Assembly (NCBI GenBank): GCA_038501195.1
Contig: JBBPUQ010000011.1
Location: 2,046,001-2,110,000, forward strand
Reading direction: 5' to 3'
DNA from: Nemania diffusa
Lineage: Eukaryota > Ascomycota > Sordariomycetes > Xylariales > Xylariaceae
Length of the DNA: 64,000 nt
Under the pieces are notes generated by a model that saw only the letters and a program-made list of their open reading frames with translations, did no database searches and was not told the DNA's origin. This document shows positions 10,435 through 23,800 of this stretch, in pieces (the first letter of the stretch is position 1; the number at the start of each line of letters is the position of its first letter). A program made the position numbers and the translations under genes.

Positions 10435-13400
10435 CGACGGGGCGTTGGAGAGATTCGAGAACGCACGTGAGGATCGCCAGAGGTGGCGTTGTGCCCTACT
10501 CCTGAGCTCATAAATTCTCCGAGCCAGACATCAGGAACCGAGAAGGTGAAATACGTAAGTGCGGCTTCCCCATCTGTTAGTCGCATCCCACTCAATACAG
10601 GCAGGTCACGTTCGTGGGATTCGGATTCGGCTTGTTGGGGCTTCTGCAGGTGATCCTGTGTTCGCCCCGAAGGGATTTGGGTGTGTGCGCAAGTCTAGAA
10701 GACACGTTCATGATTACCAACTCTAGATCTGGCTCTAGGCCGTCGGGTCTTTTTTCAGGCCGCTGGATAGGCAAGTAGGCAACTATTAGGTATGTACACA
10801 AGGTGGCATGGGGGCAGGTAGCTAACTAGGTAGTTCTTTTGATAGTCAGCCTCACGGCGCGACGAGAGGCACGCTTCGATCCCTTTCTTTGGCATCGCCT
10901 GCCCGGCTCGAACTTCCCACGCGAGGTTGCGCATTGCGTCGCTCTCTCGATATGGCTACGCGTTCGATGTGGATTTGCTCTTAGTCGTGGCGGTCGAAGA
11001 ATTGCGCGGCCGATCGACCTAGCGATCGATCGAATCTTCGGCATCTCCGCCTCGATGGCCAAATCCCTAGATCCCAACGGAACGAGCGCCGTGCGCTACG
11101 CCAGATGTGCGGCGCCAGCGCCTCGGCATAATGCGATGGGTATACGATGATCTGTAAAAATGAGGTGGTTTCTCGCGTAGCTGTCCTGCATTGAGCTTTG
11201 CACTTCTAGCTCGTCATCAAGGATGAAGAGCCTAAGCTCGTCCAGGCCACACCACCTGCCCATTTACAGCTGCTGAGATGCCTAGTCGGGTAGTTGGGTA
11301 GTTGGTCCAGAAATGTTTCGTTTCATGTTGGGAGCCCTGGCCATTTACACCTTGCCTTTTATCGCTCTCACGTCCGGAATAGGACATCCCGTTCTGTATG
11401 TGTGTGGATGTATATCAATCAAGTTGGCATTACATAAGTAGTACCACCGTACCGTCGTGCCTTAGGCGCAGCTGGTGAGAGAGGGAGCATGAAGAAGGAT
11501 GAGGCTGTGTCGGGTTTATGGTGGGGGAGAAGCTACCCTTGAGCTCTCCGCAAATATCAACCTTGCCTACCTTGTTTATTTAGATACATACTAATCATGT
11601 CATGAAATCTTGAGGCTATGATACCTATGCCCCTCCATAGCTTACGTACATACCCGTCGGCAGAGGTTTATTCAGACCCCTCCGCATTGATGCACCCTAG
11701 CCTAGTACATCTCATTGCAGGTTTGAGGCCTACGCATACACTTGTTGTTTATACTGGTTATCTTGGTTATCTTGGGGCAGAAGCTATCATGATCTACGCG
11801 GGGTTGTGTGAGGACTAGAGAGTATTGCGTACCCCCATGTGATGTCAAATCCTTCGGTGAAACAAAGTCCTGGGGAATGCGGCATGAGGATCCTCTGCCC
11901 TACGGCTCGTTGCACGGAGATCAAATCAGCAACATCAGTACTATGTAGGTAGGTGAACAATAAGCGTCAGCACAACAGGAAAAAGCCCAATTCCGGCGAG
12001 TGATCACGAGATCTCCGAGTCAATCCTGTTTTTCTCCCTCTCTTTTGCATACTAAATTTAACCAATCGCGGGAGTAGTGAATCGCAAGCGGTGGGAAATC
12101 TGTTGCTCGCCCGCCAGTTAGGTATCAGTTAACTAGTCTAGTTGTGTTCTATTCCGGGGTCGGGCTCGAAGTGGCTATGTCTCTTTTTTTTTTTTGGGTC
12201 CGGACTTCCGGGCTCTTCACTGATTGAGTCGGCGACATACCTCGTGCGTGCAGATGGCGTCTTTCCGCTAGCACTGCCGAATCGGATAGTCGATAACCGG
12301 GAATAAGTACATAGAGGTAGGCCGTTGTATTATTGGCAAAAGCGAGGGAGGGGCGTGCGCATCGTCGAGTACCTAACTATGGAAACGAGTTATGACGATT
12401 TCGTGAATGTTATTTGATACATTGCATACCTACCTACTGCACTCGTGCTCCTTACACTACATGTTTAAGACATGCCGTACGACGTTAAATAGCCGCGACC
12501 TGTCTCGCTTCGTTGGCTGGCGCGCGACTGTCTCGCCTACCGGATATCAACTTACCCGCGTCGGGGCGTGGCAGATGATTGATTACGCCTCCTACTTGTG
12601 CAGTAGATACCTGATAGAAAATAAGATAGGTAGGATTACAGTTGTTGTTTTAGTGACTGACTGGCAGAGCCTGGATTAGACTAGCAGTTGAATGCGAAGC
12701 TACGATTCAGCTCACTACATAGATATGTTGGCACAGCCTAGAATTACAAATGCTAAATCCCGGATGGAACTCATTAGCTACCTATCTACCTACATGTAGG
12801 TATGCGCATGTACACACTTAGTCATCCTCTATCACTACTCCACGCATGCATGTAGGTACATACACTATCTACAGTGCCGTGCGATTGAAACCAAGCTAAT
12901 TATGTCGGCCGTTGGGACGCAGAATAATCAGGCCAGACTCATATGTAGATGTTGTATGTAGACTACATACCTACGTATAAATGCTTCTTCCAAGTTTGCC
13001 CCTATAATTATTAAATTAATTCAAGTGGTTACTGTGTAATAGTCACACCAAATTTCCACGACGCCCTTTTTTAAGGAAACCAATTTAGACGAGATTGCAG
13101 TACTGTGCAACTATACGTTTGGTTGGTACGATAGTGTAGAAAAAAAGATGTTCGGCAACGCACGTTCTACTAAACGAACAATCCTATATACCATTCGTAA
13201 CATTATATTGGCACGGTATAAATTAGTATATATGTAGGTATGTAAGTATCTCGCAGTGCGCGTCAACGCCTGCTACCTGCTTACATGCATACATACCTGT
13301 CATACTTGGTGCTCGACGGAGCTCAAGGATGAGAAGCGAACACAGGGTTTGAATCCTCAGGTGTGCGGTTGAGATCGCCGAAGGTAGTATTGCTGCTAGC

Positions 13401-16400
13401 GATGGTAATTTGACGGCAGCGTTGCTGATACAGAATAGCTATTAATCATGATGTCAGCGGAGTGAAGCACCATTATTATCTCGTATTAACACCGGGCCCT
13501 CAGTGCTCTCAGTGTCATCTGTGAAACTGATTGATGGCAAACATACTCTGTAACTTGATTGACTCAGCACGTTCTTTGGAGGGACCATTGCCCCGGATTA
13601 ATGGTACTATTATGCGGTAGGTACAATTATAGAACGGCTTATGATCTGCACGAAGACAATATTAGCCTCTTTCGGACAGCGGTTCAAATTCTGGGTCTTC
13701 CTATTGGACAATCATATTAGCCCGGCCTACTATGCGTACGGAATATTTGTACCTACCTACGCATATGTATATACTGGCATGAGCCTTGTTAGCTATTCTT
13801 AGCAGGCCGTTTCCGCCCGCAGATAGAGACTTGAATCATGGCATCTGGCATAGAACATCGAACATGCTTGTAGCAACGACATGTCATTTCTGCATCAAAG
13901 TCCGTCAAACAAGAAAGCAATCGACAAAAGAGGAAAACCGCCTGTCAAGTGCACAGTAAGGGTATGCCCGTTTCAATACCTACCTAGTCATGCAGGGTGT
14001 GGAAATCTGGGGGCGATGTCGTACAGTCTACCCTCCTGGTCCTGGGAAGTGTATGTAGGTAAGTAATCGTCGATGAGAGATGCCTACTGCCTTGGTGGCG
14101 CTTAAACACTACAGTACTTACAGTAAATAGATGGATAGGTCGATAGCTTCATTATCGATGGGTAGTAGGTACTATATACCCTCCATACAAGGATGGGAGC
14201 TGAATGAAGGCTCAAATGCTCCACCAGCCGCCACCATTTCAGGTATGTCGACCTACATATACACTACGGCCGGTCACCGCTGCGACGCATGGATATAGGG
14301 TTGTTGACTTGATTGATGTGTTGCGATTCCAGGGAAATAGGCAGCGTAATCGCAAATACGAAGAACGGTCGGATTTGACGTCGTCGATCTGTATGCGTAC
14401 CTAAGGAGCTGGCCTCTCCGATAGACGGCTGTTTACTTTCTACAGACAGATAGAAAGGCGTACGATGAGGGATGATAGGTGGTGTGGTCCAGAGATGTCA
14501 GTATGTAGTAATGAATGACTGGTTTACGTTGGATGTGCCGGTAGCCAAGAAGATCGGATTGGCTATGGCCCAATCAACCACTATCACCACCGTTGGTGAC
14601 ACCTACGCCGTTTCTCATCCCTTTTCGACTGATATCTTTCACCTGACCATTTTGGTCGCTTAAGTTCGCTCCCCTTTTTCACCCCTTTGTGGACTTGAGC
14701 GATCGACGAGACCTATCGCGAGAGATGGAGTGTTGGTGCTATAGTGGACTTGTTATATTCTGTACTCTGTATACCTTTTGAAATGCCCTCCTGTCCTCTC
14801 TCTACTAGTGCAAGAGCTGTAGTACTATGAGCTTCTTCATACCTGTAGGCTATAATAGCGCGACTAGGGCGGTGGTCTGCAACCCTACTCATCATCAGCA
14901 TTACGCAATATCTTGCTCTAGATGGACAATAAGAACATTTTGTTATTTGAGTGAACGCTCCCACGTCGCGGGCTGTCGCTGTGGGCACGCACTATAGAGC
15001 GGTAGCAAAGAGAGCAGCTGATTGGCGGATTGTTACATCAACCGACGATGCTGAGCTTACGCATTGATTGTATACGCATCTCTGGACTTCCCCCAAGACC
15101 GGCCGTAGTATCTATCTACTCTTGATGCGTTGCATGACTCCCGCTTCCATCAACCGTCTCCGATGCGTCGTGATTCGTGATTCGTGATACTGGGGGTCCC
15201 ATTTCTGCCTAGTGCTGTTGGCTAGGTTCGGTATTGCTTGATAGTAATGTGTCTTTTTTTTGGACCACTTTCGCACCGTTGGAGAATACCCGCTAGACTA
15301 CAGCGCCCTTCAACCAGGAACTTAGTCGTCTAGGGTGGGTAGACTGGATACGTGCTAGATAACCCCCAGCGTTCACCGGCAGTGGGCTGCTGTCGCTGCT
15401 CAACTAAACAATGCATATTCAGGATTAACGGGTTTAATCCGTCATGAGGATTCGTATCGGATTGATCTTCAAAGCCTGTCCGGAAGTAGTACTGGACATC
15501 ACCTCGTGGCGTCCGCAACGGTGCGCCGGCCGTTTACTTGCCAAGTGGTAACAGTGCCTTGGCTAACGATATAATTATCACCCTCGGGGTTATGCTCAGG
15601 TCATCCGGCGATTCGCGGCATGCGCTTCATACTTCCTACAATCCTAGGACCCCAACGGTATCAGCTGTTGGCCAGGAGGATTCCAGAACGCCAAATCATA
15701 CTGTGCCGACGTTGTCCTGTAGAAGAGGAGAGGCATTGTTTGGGGCAGAAAATAGATACGAGTTTGTTGGCTCGAGAAGGTGGCTATGACAGGCATTCAG
15801 GAATGTCTTGAATCCAAAGATGTTTAAAGTTAAAGTACCTATTCGAGGCCCCATTCTCATAAGCCTCCTGCTAATTCTCGGGATTTTGAGTACATCGACT
15901 TGTGTTCTTCCATCTGCTAGATAGATACTCTGTTTTACCTCGACTCGATTAGATCTATGTCATATATAAAGTTAAATCCCTACTGTAAGTGCGTGCGCCT
16001 TAGGTAGGTAATTAGCGACCTAGTAGAAAGTTAACCTCCCGTACGTATACACTCAAACCCCCATGTTCATTCTGAAACACTTCCTCGAAAGACAATTAAC
16101 CAATCTATTCTGCTGGTGCCTTCTCTTTTTGGGCTGGCGTGGTGTCTTAATTTATCGAGTGCGATTTAGATTAGTAGGTTATTGCAGTGCCCACTGCGAT
16201 TTCGGGTTTACCCAAAAGCAGATGAACACCTGCGCTAGCACGCCCCTCCCAACCCTGCACCCAACCCATTGCACAATCCACAGCAGGGCGCCAGGGTCCA
16301 TCCACAGATCCACACCCACCATTCCAGGTTCAGGGGGAAAGGAGACACCCCCTAAGCCCCTGCTTGGTGCGACGGTACATGGGTACAAGCTTCGGTCTCT

Positions 16401-16685
16401 GCTTCCTCCTTCGATCGAACCAAGTACCGATTCAGTAAGTATGTATATGCACTTTCCCCCAGCCGCCCAATCTTGCTTGACTCTTGAATCTTTCCTCTCA
16501 AAGAGTTTTCCGAGTCTTTAGAAGCGTCGTTTTCCCTGATTACGATGTGCCTGTTTCTTCTATTCTAAGAAAGAGAGCTGGCCTCGACGCGAATGCCTAT
16601 ATAACGCCCTGTCCTTTCACGGTCAGTTCGATTCCGCATTGTTTTAGCGACGAGCCGTATCTTTTGGCAACCAGCGTTTTATATC

Positions 16686-17855
16686 ATGGCCTACGTCGAG
16701 CAGTCAAACCCCCGCGAGGGGCAAAGCGAAGAGTGGGAGGAAACTTTAGTTTCGATCGAAAGCAGCACCGATACATCCATGGAACAGTCACGGACCGACT
16801 CGAAGCCCAACCCGACAGAAGATCCTCTCCAGGTGTTAGTGGACGCAGACGATGAACAATGCTTCCTAGAAGAGGCAACGATACTGAACGCTAAGGAAGT
16901 TAAGACGAAGGGAATTGTTATTGAAGCACCCGCAATTCCCAAGAGAAACACCCTCAGAACATCACGGCTCCTTGACAGCCTTAAGTTTGACTCTATCGAA
17001 TCCGCCACCAAGTCCCTCAACACCACACACTCCCTATACCTCTCCTCTGAGGAAGACGAATCATCCTCGGCCGACGAGTACTCAGATGACGATTACGAAT
17101 CCTCCAGCGAAGACTCTGAGGAGGCATCTATCAGGAGGAAGAGCCAGGAGATTACTGCAAGGATTGTTTCAGTCATCTTCGTGGGCAAACCCTCTATGGT
17201 CCAGCTAGCGAGTGGCCGGAGATCAGTAACTCCAGTCAAGAGACCACAGTCCGAATTCTACGGCCGATCGGTATCATCGCCGTTCGGGGCAGCTCCGCTC
17301 CGGAGCCACGCAGACTATCCCCCAAGGAAAGTCAGCTTGACGTTGATGGGCGACCTACCCAAAAAATCGCCTAGCTTCCTGAGTCAGGATCCCTTCAGCA
17401 ACAGCCCATATACCAGGCGCGAATCAGTTTTAGCGATTGACACATCATCCACAACATACCCACGTCCACCGAAGACTCCGACTGGGGCTTTCCAACGAAT
17501 TCAGAAGACTATTAATCTAGCGAGGAAGCGGAGTCGTCCGAACCTAAAGGCTGCTGCCGAGAATAGTGCCTCGATGAGCAGCCTCAATCTCTCAACCTTA
17601 ACTACATCTCAGGAGTCTCTCAACAAACCATGCACTGCCTCGTCAGCAACGACACAATCGCCTGCGAGTTACAACCATATGCTCAAAGGCACGCGGAGGA
17701 ACTCTATTGCTGCTTCCGCTGTTCCTTCGACTACTGCACACTCTTCCACGGCACATAGCCTACCAGCATCACCAATCACTCCCGTCGCACCAAAACGGGG
17801 CCTACTCAGCGGCTTAAATATGAACCGTCGGAGAAGCATGAAGATAAAGATATGA
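16686..17855 (+). CDS. Conserved hypothetical Ser-rich protein of filamentous fungi
   Basis: A single frame of 389 residues opens at the first ATG after a pyrimidine-rich leader. No enzyme domain or membrane segment is visible. The N-terminus is acidic and Ser/Thr-rich. Residues ~118-147 form a dense Ser/Asp/Glu patch (SSEEDESSSADEYSDDD). This is followed by RRKSQEITARIVSVIFVGKPSM, the only stretch with a hydrophobic core, which resembles a block I recall in uncharacterised Sordariomycete proteins. The remainder is Ser/Thr/Pro-rich with many possible phosphorylation sites (RRES, RRNS) and ends in a basic tail (NMNRRRSMKIKI). It is probably mostly disordered and could be a nuclear or signalling scaffold, but no function can be assigned. 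It is isolated by about 8 kb of non-coding DNA on each side. Confidence 0.8.
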   Translation: MAYVEQSNPREGQSEEWEETLVSIESSTDTSMEQSRTDSKPNPTEDPLQVLVDADDEQCFLEEATILNAKEVKTKGIVIEAPAIPKRNTLRTSRLLDSLKFDSIESATKSLNTTHSLYLSSEEDESSSADEYSDDDYESSSEDSEEASIRRKSQEITARIVSVIFVGKPSMVQLASGRRSVTPVKRPQSEFYGRSVSSPFGAAPLRSHADYPPRKVSLTLMGDLPKKSPSFLSQDPFSNSPYTRRESVLAIDTSSTTYPRPPKTPTGAFQRIQKTINLARKRSRPNLKAAAENSASMSSLNLSTLTTSQESLNKPCTASSATTQSPASYNHMLKGTRRNSIAASAVPSTTAHSSTAHSLPASPITPVAPKRGLLSGLNMNRRRSMKIKI

Positions 17856-20800
17856 TATATCCTCTTTATTTGCTATTACATGTCGCAATCTCTAACTACA
17901 CACCTATCTCTACTCTATTTCGAAAGCTACTAGGGGCCCACGAGGCACAGGGCGTTTACACATGGGCGGTTGGGCTGGCTGATAGGTGATATCATACATA
18001 TGGGGCGTTTTGGGACTGGCGCAGGTTTTTTTTTTCCCTTCTCTTTCTATCTACGACATGGTGCCATGTGACACCATCGTGGACTCACTACCTCTCACAT
18101 GAAGTGGATTGGGTGGTTGGCTTGAATGGGGTTTTTGTCGGGGTGGATCATTACATTATGGGCGGCAATTGATTGATACCTGATGACCCAATTTGGGAGA
18201 CGACTATTATCTAGAGCCGGGTGGCGGAATGGAGCGGAGGCACTACGCGCTCGTATCGGGCGCTTGCAGAGGAGATCGGTACCTCGACGTCAGGCAGACA
18301 AGCTGTGGCAAAGATGGTGTACCCTATATGCATATTGCTAAACTATATCTCGTCGCTATCTAAGCGACGACAAGAGAACTTCTCTGCATTTCACAAATTC
18401 ACACACATACTGCGTACTGAACAAATTGTTTCTGTGCTATTGAAACTTTGACCCCCGGTAAAGCGCCACGGTTCAGAATTGTTTCGCTGCATAATCCATC
18501 ACGTCGATCACGATGCCAAGCACTATCTTTTCAAAACCTGGAGTGTTTCCGTCTGATGTTGTTTCCTATCATGTGTTGCACCGGTGTACAGGGCGTAACA
18601 TGGCGCCTGTCCGGATTAAGCTTAACAGCTGGTAGCTAGGTAGCTAGAAGGATTCTCGAGGGGCCATAGGTAGTTCCGACGCCAGCACCCGAAACTCACC
18701 AATCCAACCCGACCCAAGCCGTAGGTAGCTGTTTAGAGTGCTGTACCTACCTAGATATGACACAGTGATACAGCGATCCCAGGCACGGCATTTGGCGATG
18801 GAGAAACGAAACACTGCAGCAGCACCGGTCCGCTACACAACCTTCAACAACAGCAGTTTCATATGTTCGGCGTCTCTTTTTCTACTAATAACCTTCGCTT
18901 CCTCTGTATCATATTGCTACAGTCCTACAAGTACAGTCGCACATCGAGATACTCGACATATGCACTCCTTACCTTGCACTCACAATTGTGATCGCTTTCC
19001 GATGTTTGACTTTATTTATCCTTCATTGCTAGGCCTCCCTTCTCTGCGGCAAAGGGACCGATGTCGCATTCTTTTTTTTGTTTGACTTGCCACATCTATC
19101 GCATTGTTATTCCCACGCTATAGACATTATGCTTTACTCTTGATGTTGTGTTGCGATTGCGTATTACGGGTGGCTGGGATGTCATCGACTGACGTACTTG
19201 TTGAATGGCACGTGCATATGGACATCCCGCAGCAGGTTTAAAGACAATAGGTAGGCAATACTTACTTACACCAACAGATGCACAAAGGGATAATACTGTG
19301 ATAGACGGGAAGTAAAAAAAAAAGAGAGAGGGTAAAAGAAAAACGTGGCGACTAGGAATACCCCCCAAAAAGGGCAAAAGGCACAAAAAAGTCTTCACCG
19401 ACATCTATCACATACATCATTAACCTCTTTTTCACAAGCGTGGAGGGCGGATTAGGTAGGTATGTATGTATGTACGCATAGGCAAGGTAGGAAATGGAGC
19501 GAGCTTATCTCGCCAAACACAACACGAGGTTAGGACAGAGGTATCGCATCGTATGTGGGCGGCGCCCCCATTATCCGCACGAAAAGAGCACACACACCTC
19601 TGGCACTGGAGTTGGGCGCTCCGCGATAGAGTAGGTAGAGCACCTACATACAGCGATTGGAGGAGAATGGTGTGGGTTGCTTCTTACTTGTCTACCTCTT
19701 ACTTAGTCTAGTCTGTCTAGTCTAGCTCGCTGTCTAAGTAGTACACCATACACTCTCGCCGTTTCTCTCACACACATACACACACATACACACGCAGACA
19801 CGCATACGCAAATGACTGGCACGACTTCCCAGCCACTAGCGATGCAATACAGCATACATGTGTGTGCGTGTATGTGTAGTGTGTATATGTGTGTGTGGGC
19901 TAGTCTGCGTATATGATGGGGCGTGAGCGAGTCTGCCTTACACTGCACGCCGCGTCCTTCTGCAGTGTTCCAAGGAACGGGTAACACTTTGGACAATCAC
20001 TGCTCTTTTTCTCCCCTTGAATGGCCCTCTTGTGACGGCAATCCCGTAAACCCCCGACCGAACAAGTTACGCAGTATACTTCTAGAATATCTGTCCAGAA
20101 GAGATAACATCATCAATGATCACATATTGCCCCAAGTTGGGCGATCCTCCCTCAATACTTAGACTATTGGGTTGCATATGAAGTGGGCGTGTTAGTCTCG
20201 AGCATTATCCCAACGTCCAATACAAGGCGACAAAACCCAAGCGAGCATATAAAGTCAGAAGTGGAAGGAACACAGCGGAAGAAAAAAGAGAATACGTATT
20301 CTGTACAACGTCCTGTCTCGCCTCGCGTCTTGGCTTGGGTCTTGATGTTTCTGAACTTGTCGTAGCTGCCATGCAGGTGTGCTTTTCAACTACATACAAG
20401 TAGACTAGCACACACCCATTGTTTAGTAATTGTACGAACAACTCACTGCACGGCGTGCTGCACCGGTCAGCACTTATGTAGAACACCCCATACCTACACC
20501 AAAATACTCCCGGACACCTGCAACTCAGCATACCGGCAGTGACGCACCAACTGGACTACCTACACTGCATTGCCTGTGTACCTACATACTCGTAGGAGCC
20601 GGACTTGCGTCCGCCACCCAGCCTCTGGAGTATTGTACCTCACCTGTGCATATGCACGCCGTGACACCGACGCAACGAGAAGCCGATATATACGCGCACT
20701 AGCGATTCTCAAGGTCATGTTGGCACTCTGCCCCCAAATCCAAGAGAATAACTAAAGGCCAAAAGTGGGAAAGGGGAAAAATATATAAAATAAAGATTTG

Positions 20801-23800
20801 CTTCGATACTACTCAATGAGTGCCTATCCATCTATTTCTATTGATCTACAGTATTTATCTACCTACATAGTTGGTTCCCGTGCAGGCGTTGAATTGTCTC
20901 CACCAACCAGAAATCTAGAAAGATCTCCAGAATTCACCAGGCTAATAATGACGGACAAATTAAGCTGCAGACCTTGGCGAATTAAGTTGGCTTGTACTAG
21001 GGGCGGATCTTACTGGGTTGCAATGCACGAGTCGACGCTAGGCTAAGTGAGGTCTAGCCCCATGATTTTAGTGCGCCTCTTTTGGCTAGTCATAGTCTAG
21101 TGCATAAGTGTACCGGCTCGATATAGTACCGGGTATCTAGGTTGCGGGTAGATAGGCCGAATAATTATAGGGATAAATTACTTGCGATTTGGCATAGCTA
21201 TTCAGAAGGATTAAGAAGGATTACTTAAGAATGCGAATTTGAAGTGTGTACATGCATAGACTAGCAAACTGCTGTTGTTACTGATCACTGGACTACTAGC
21301 ATAAGAAGTATGGTGCAGTGTAATAGATTGCTGCTACTTTGCTCTAGTTCCGCATCTACATAGTAGAGACAACCAGACTATACTATGCGTACCTACTCCT
21401 ACCGTAGCTAAACAGCTTAAGAGTGGCAGCACACAGCACCCTACCTACATGTAGTTAGCATTTAACGACCTATACTAGCTCATACGATCAATTCACTTGT
21501 CCGAGACAAAATTAGAGCAGATAGCCAACAATGAGACCAACATCTACTCCCATCTCGCGTAGAACTTCCATCTAAGCACGTCAAGAACGCAACAGATGAA
21601 AAATGACGCAAGGTCTAACATGTGCGCCATCTCTCAATACCAGGTCATCGGGAATATATACGGCAAATAGGGTGCAATCACCAAGAGCCAACGCTCTCTA
21701 CCTGAGACAAACCCAATAAATCGAACGGCCTGGATAAAGCCATTGCGTTGCTTCGCATGCTATGATAGGTATTATAGTTCGGTGGCAGTGTAACATTCGG
21801 CCTTTCCAAAATAGAGGCACTATAAACGACTGGCCTGGACACTCGGCTTTGTCTCTATTCAATCACCCGTGGTTTTTTTTATTTTTATTTTTTGTCGGTT
21901 GGAGACAAACGATAACTAACGTTGGTACCTACGTACATACTGCGTACATACGTATAGTGGCTCGACAACGGCTGTCACCGCTACCCTTGCGATTACCTAC
22001 CTATATCCATAACGGTTGCTGGAATATTACCTGTCCGGACATCAGACTGGAAATGGTGCACGCATGAAGAACTCCAGCCTGCATACTCATTGTTGGCGTA
22101 CCGTCGGGGGCTATGGTATCCTAAGGTGGTTGGTTTCCGGTTGGTTAACCAGATAAACCATCATTATCTACCTAACAATACGTAAGTAATACCATAATGT
22201 TTCATTATAGAATAATAGTGTAGGTACGTACGAAAAAAAATATATTGGTGATGACGCAGGTTTACTATAACCGTCTTTATCGAATATAGACCACCATTCA
22301 GATCCCTCCCCCCGCCTTGGGGGCATCCAAACTCATGGAAATGGCAACCCGGAAGATCAAACGCTTCTGCTAACGGCATGTTCCCCGAGTCTGAGGGGCG
22401 GTGAGCGCTGCGTGAGTGGACAGGAGGAGCACCAGACTGTCTATCGAGATCTAGTCCTTTGCTGAGGCCTCGGACTACCTATGGATAACCCCACGATGCT
22501 ATACCGATGCAGCTTACGCACCGGAACTCACACACACACAACACACCTATAGGTATGTTCATCACAAGTAAGCTGCTGTGACATGCGAAAGCCTGAGCGC
22601 CAATCGCCACGCCTATCGCGTTACGCTGCAGACCGTTAAGTAACCCGTCAATGCCATGAGTGATTACTATGTCCACATACGACATATACAGTAGGGTTGA
22701 TACACTGCAGGAGACCAGCAACGGTGACAAGTAACGGTGACCGGGCGTTGTTGCATCGGTCGGGCGCTCCTCGCAACAACCCCAGATCTACTTTGCAGAC
22801 CTTCATTTCACGACCTAGCGGCGCACTGCACGAGCAGAGGACGCTCGAGATCGAGGTGGCCGCCCTGTAGCCGCCTGCTAGTTCATCTGAGATCGATGCC
22901 TCCCCTAGTATATGTAAAACCGCCTCAAGAGCGTCGCCGTGCTGTAAGTAGGTAGAGGGCACACCCGAATGGACGGGACGTGCGAACAGACGCCGTCGTC
23001 GTAGCAGAGAGCGCGCGCCATCTATCTAGATAGTGTGATAGTCACAGGGAGCGCATGCAAGCACTTTACCTACGAGGCAGGCCTCCAACTCGCCATGGCC
23101 GAGTCTGTCTGTCTGGCTGGCTGGCTGTCTGTCTTTCTAGCCGCAGGCTCTTTGACCGACCGACCCAAGCGAGCCCCGTCGCAGATACCGTCGCAGAGAT
23201 GAGCCCCTGCAGCGCTATCCCCTCTAACTCTACCGCCCTGCATACCAACCAGCGCCATCAGGACATAACAGTAAGAAATGATGCTCTGAACTTGTTTTTT
23301 GTCCATTGGATATCTCTCTATGATCATGATCGTCGTACGCGTACGCAGCGAAGGCATTGAGAATGAGAAGTCGCCGTAAAACACCGCCAGGGCCTACGCA
23401 ACAGGTCCGGACTTGCGACGACGTCGACCCGCAGGCCTAGGATAGATGGGATGAATGGGCAGCGCGTGGTGAGTACCTAGCGGCGGCGTCGGGATGGTGC
23501 TGCGGATGTGGGATAGGCTCCCCTCCTGCGCCCGCGGCACTATAGGTGCTACGTTAATGTCTAGAGAGGCCCGTTTGGTGCTTGGCGCTGCGGATGGGCG
23601 ATTATGCGAAGCCTCAGGTTGGCGGCTTATCTAACACGCACGCAATAGATTGCGACTACATTTGTTTCATCTCCTGACGGGCTAGATTTAGGGAGACTAA
23701 GAAAGAATAAGACGCTAGAAAGGAAAATGCTAGTTTGAATGTCCTCGTGACTAAGTCAGCGTACGATCAGAATCTCCAATGTGACTGAGGTGCATCAGTT

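Larger units (their letters stand above)
8485..16685. other. 8.2-kb gene-poor spacer
   Basis: I find no coding region with family similarity or convincing splice structure. About 8,540-8,765 has LTR-like features (listed separately). 8,760-9,600 is A/T-rich. 10,401-10,434 is a GGGAT microsatellite. From about 11,280 onward, TAGGTA/TACCTA and CATACATA motifs recur every few hundred bases. Short reading frames of 60-100 codons are scattered on both strands and look random. A T13 tract lies near 12,183-12,195. Confidence 0.5.

Noticed and set aside
16063..16521. 152-codon plus-strand frame upstream of the 389-aa gene
   Set aside because: His/Pro/Thr-rich translation of a C-rich promoter-like stretch. 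More likely 5' flanking sequence of the gene at 16,686.
18219..18300. Possible tRNA gene (A-box-like TGGCGGAATGG)
   Set aside because: No B box (GGTTCGANNCC) at the right distance and no cloverleaf could be drawn.
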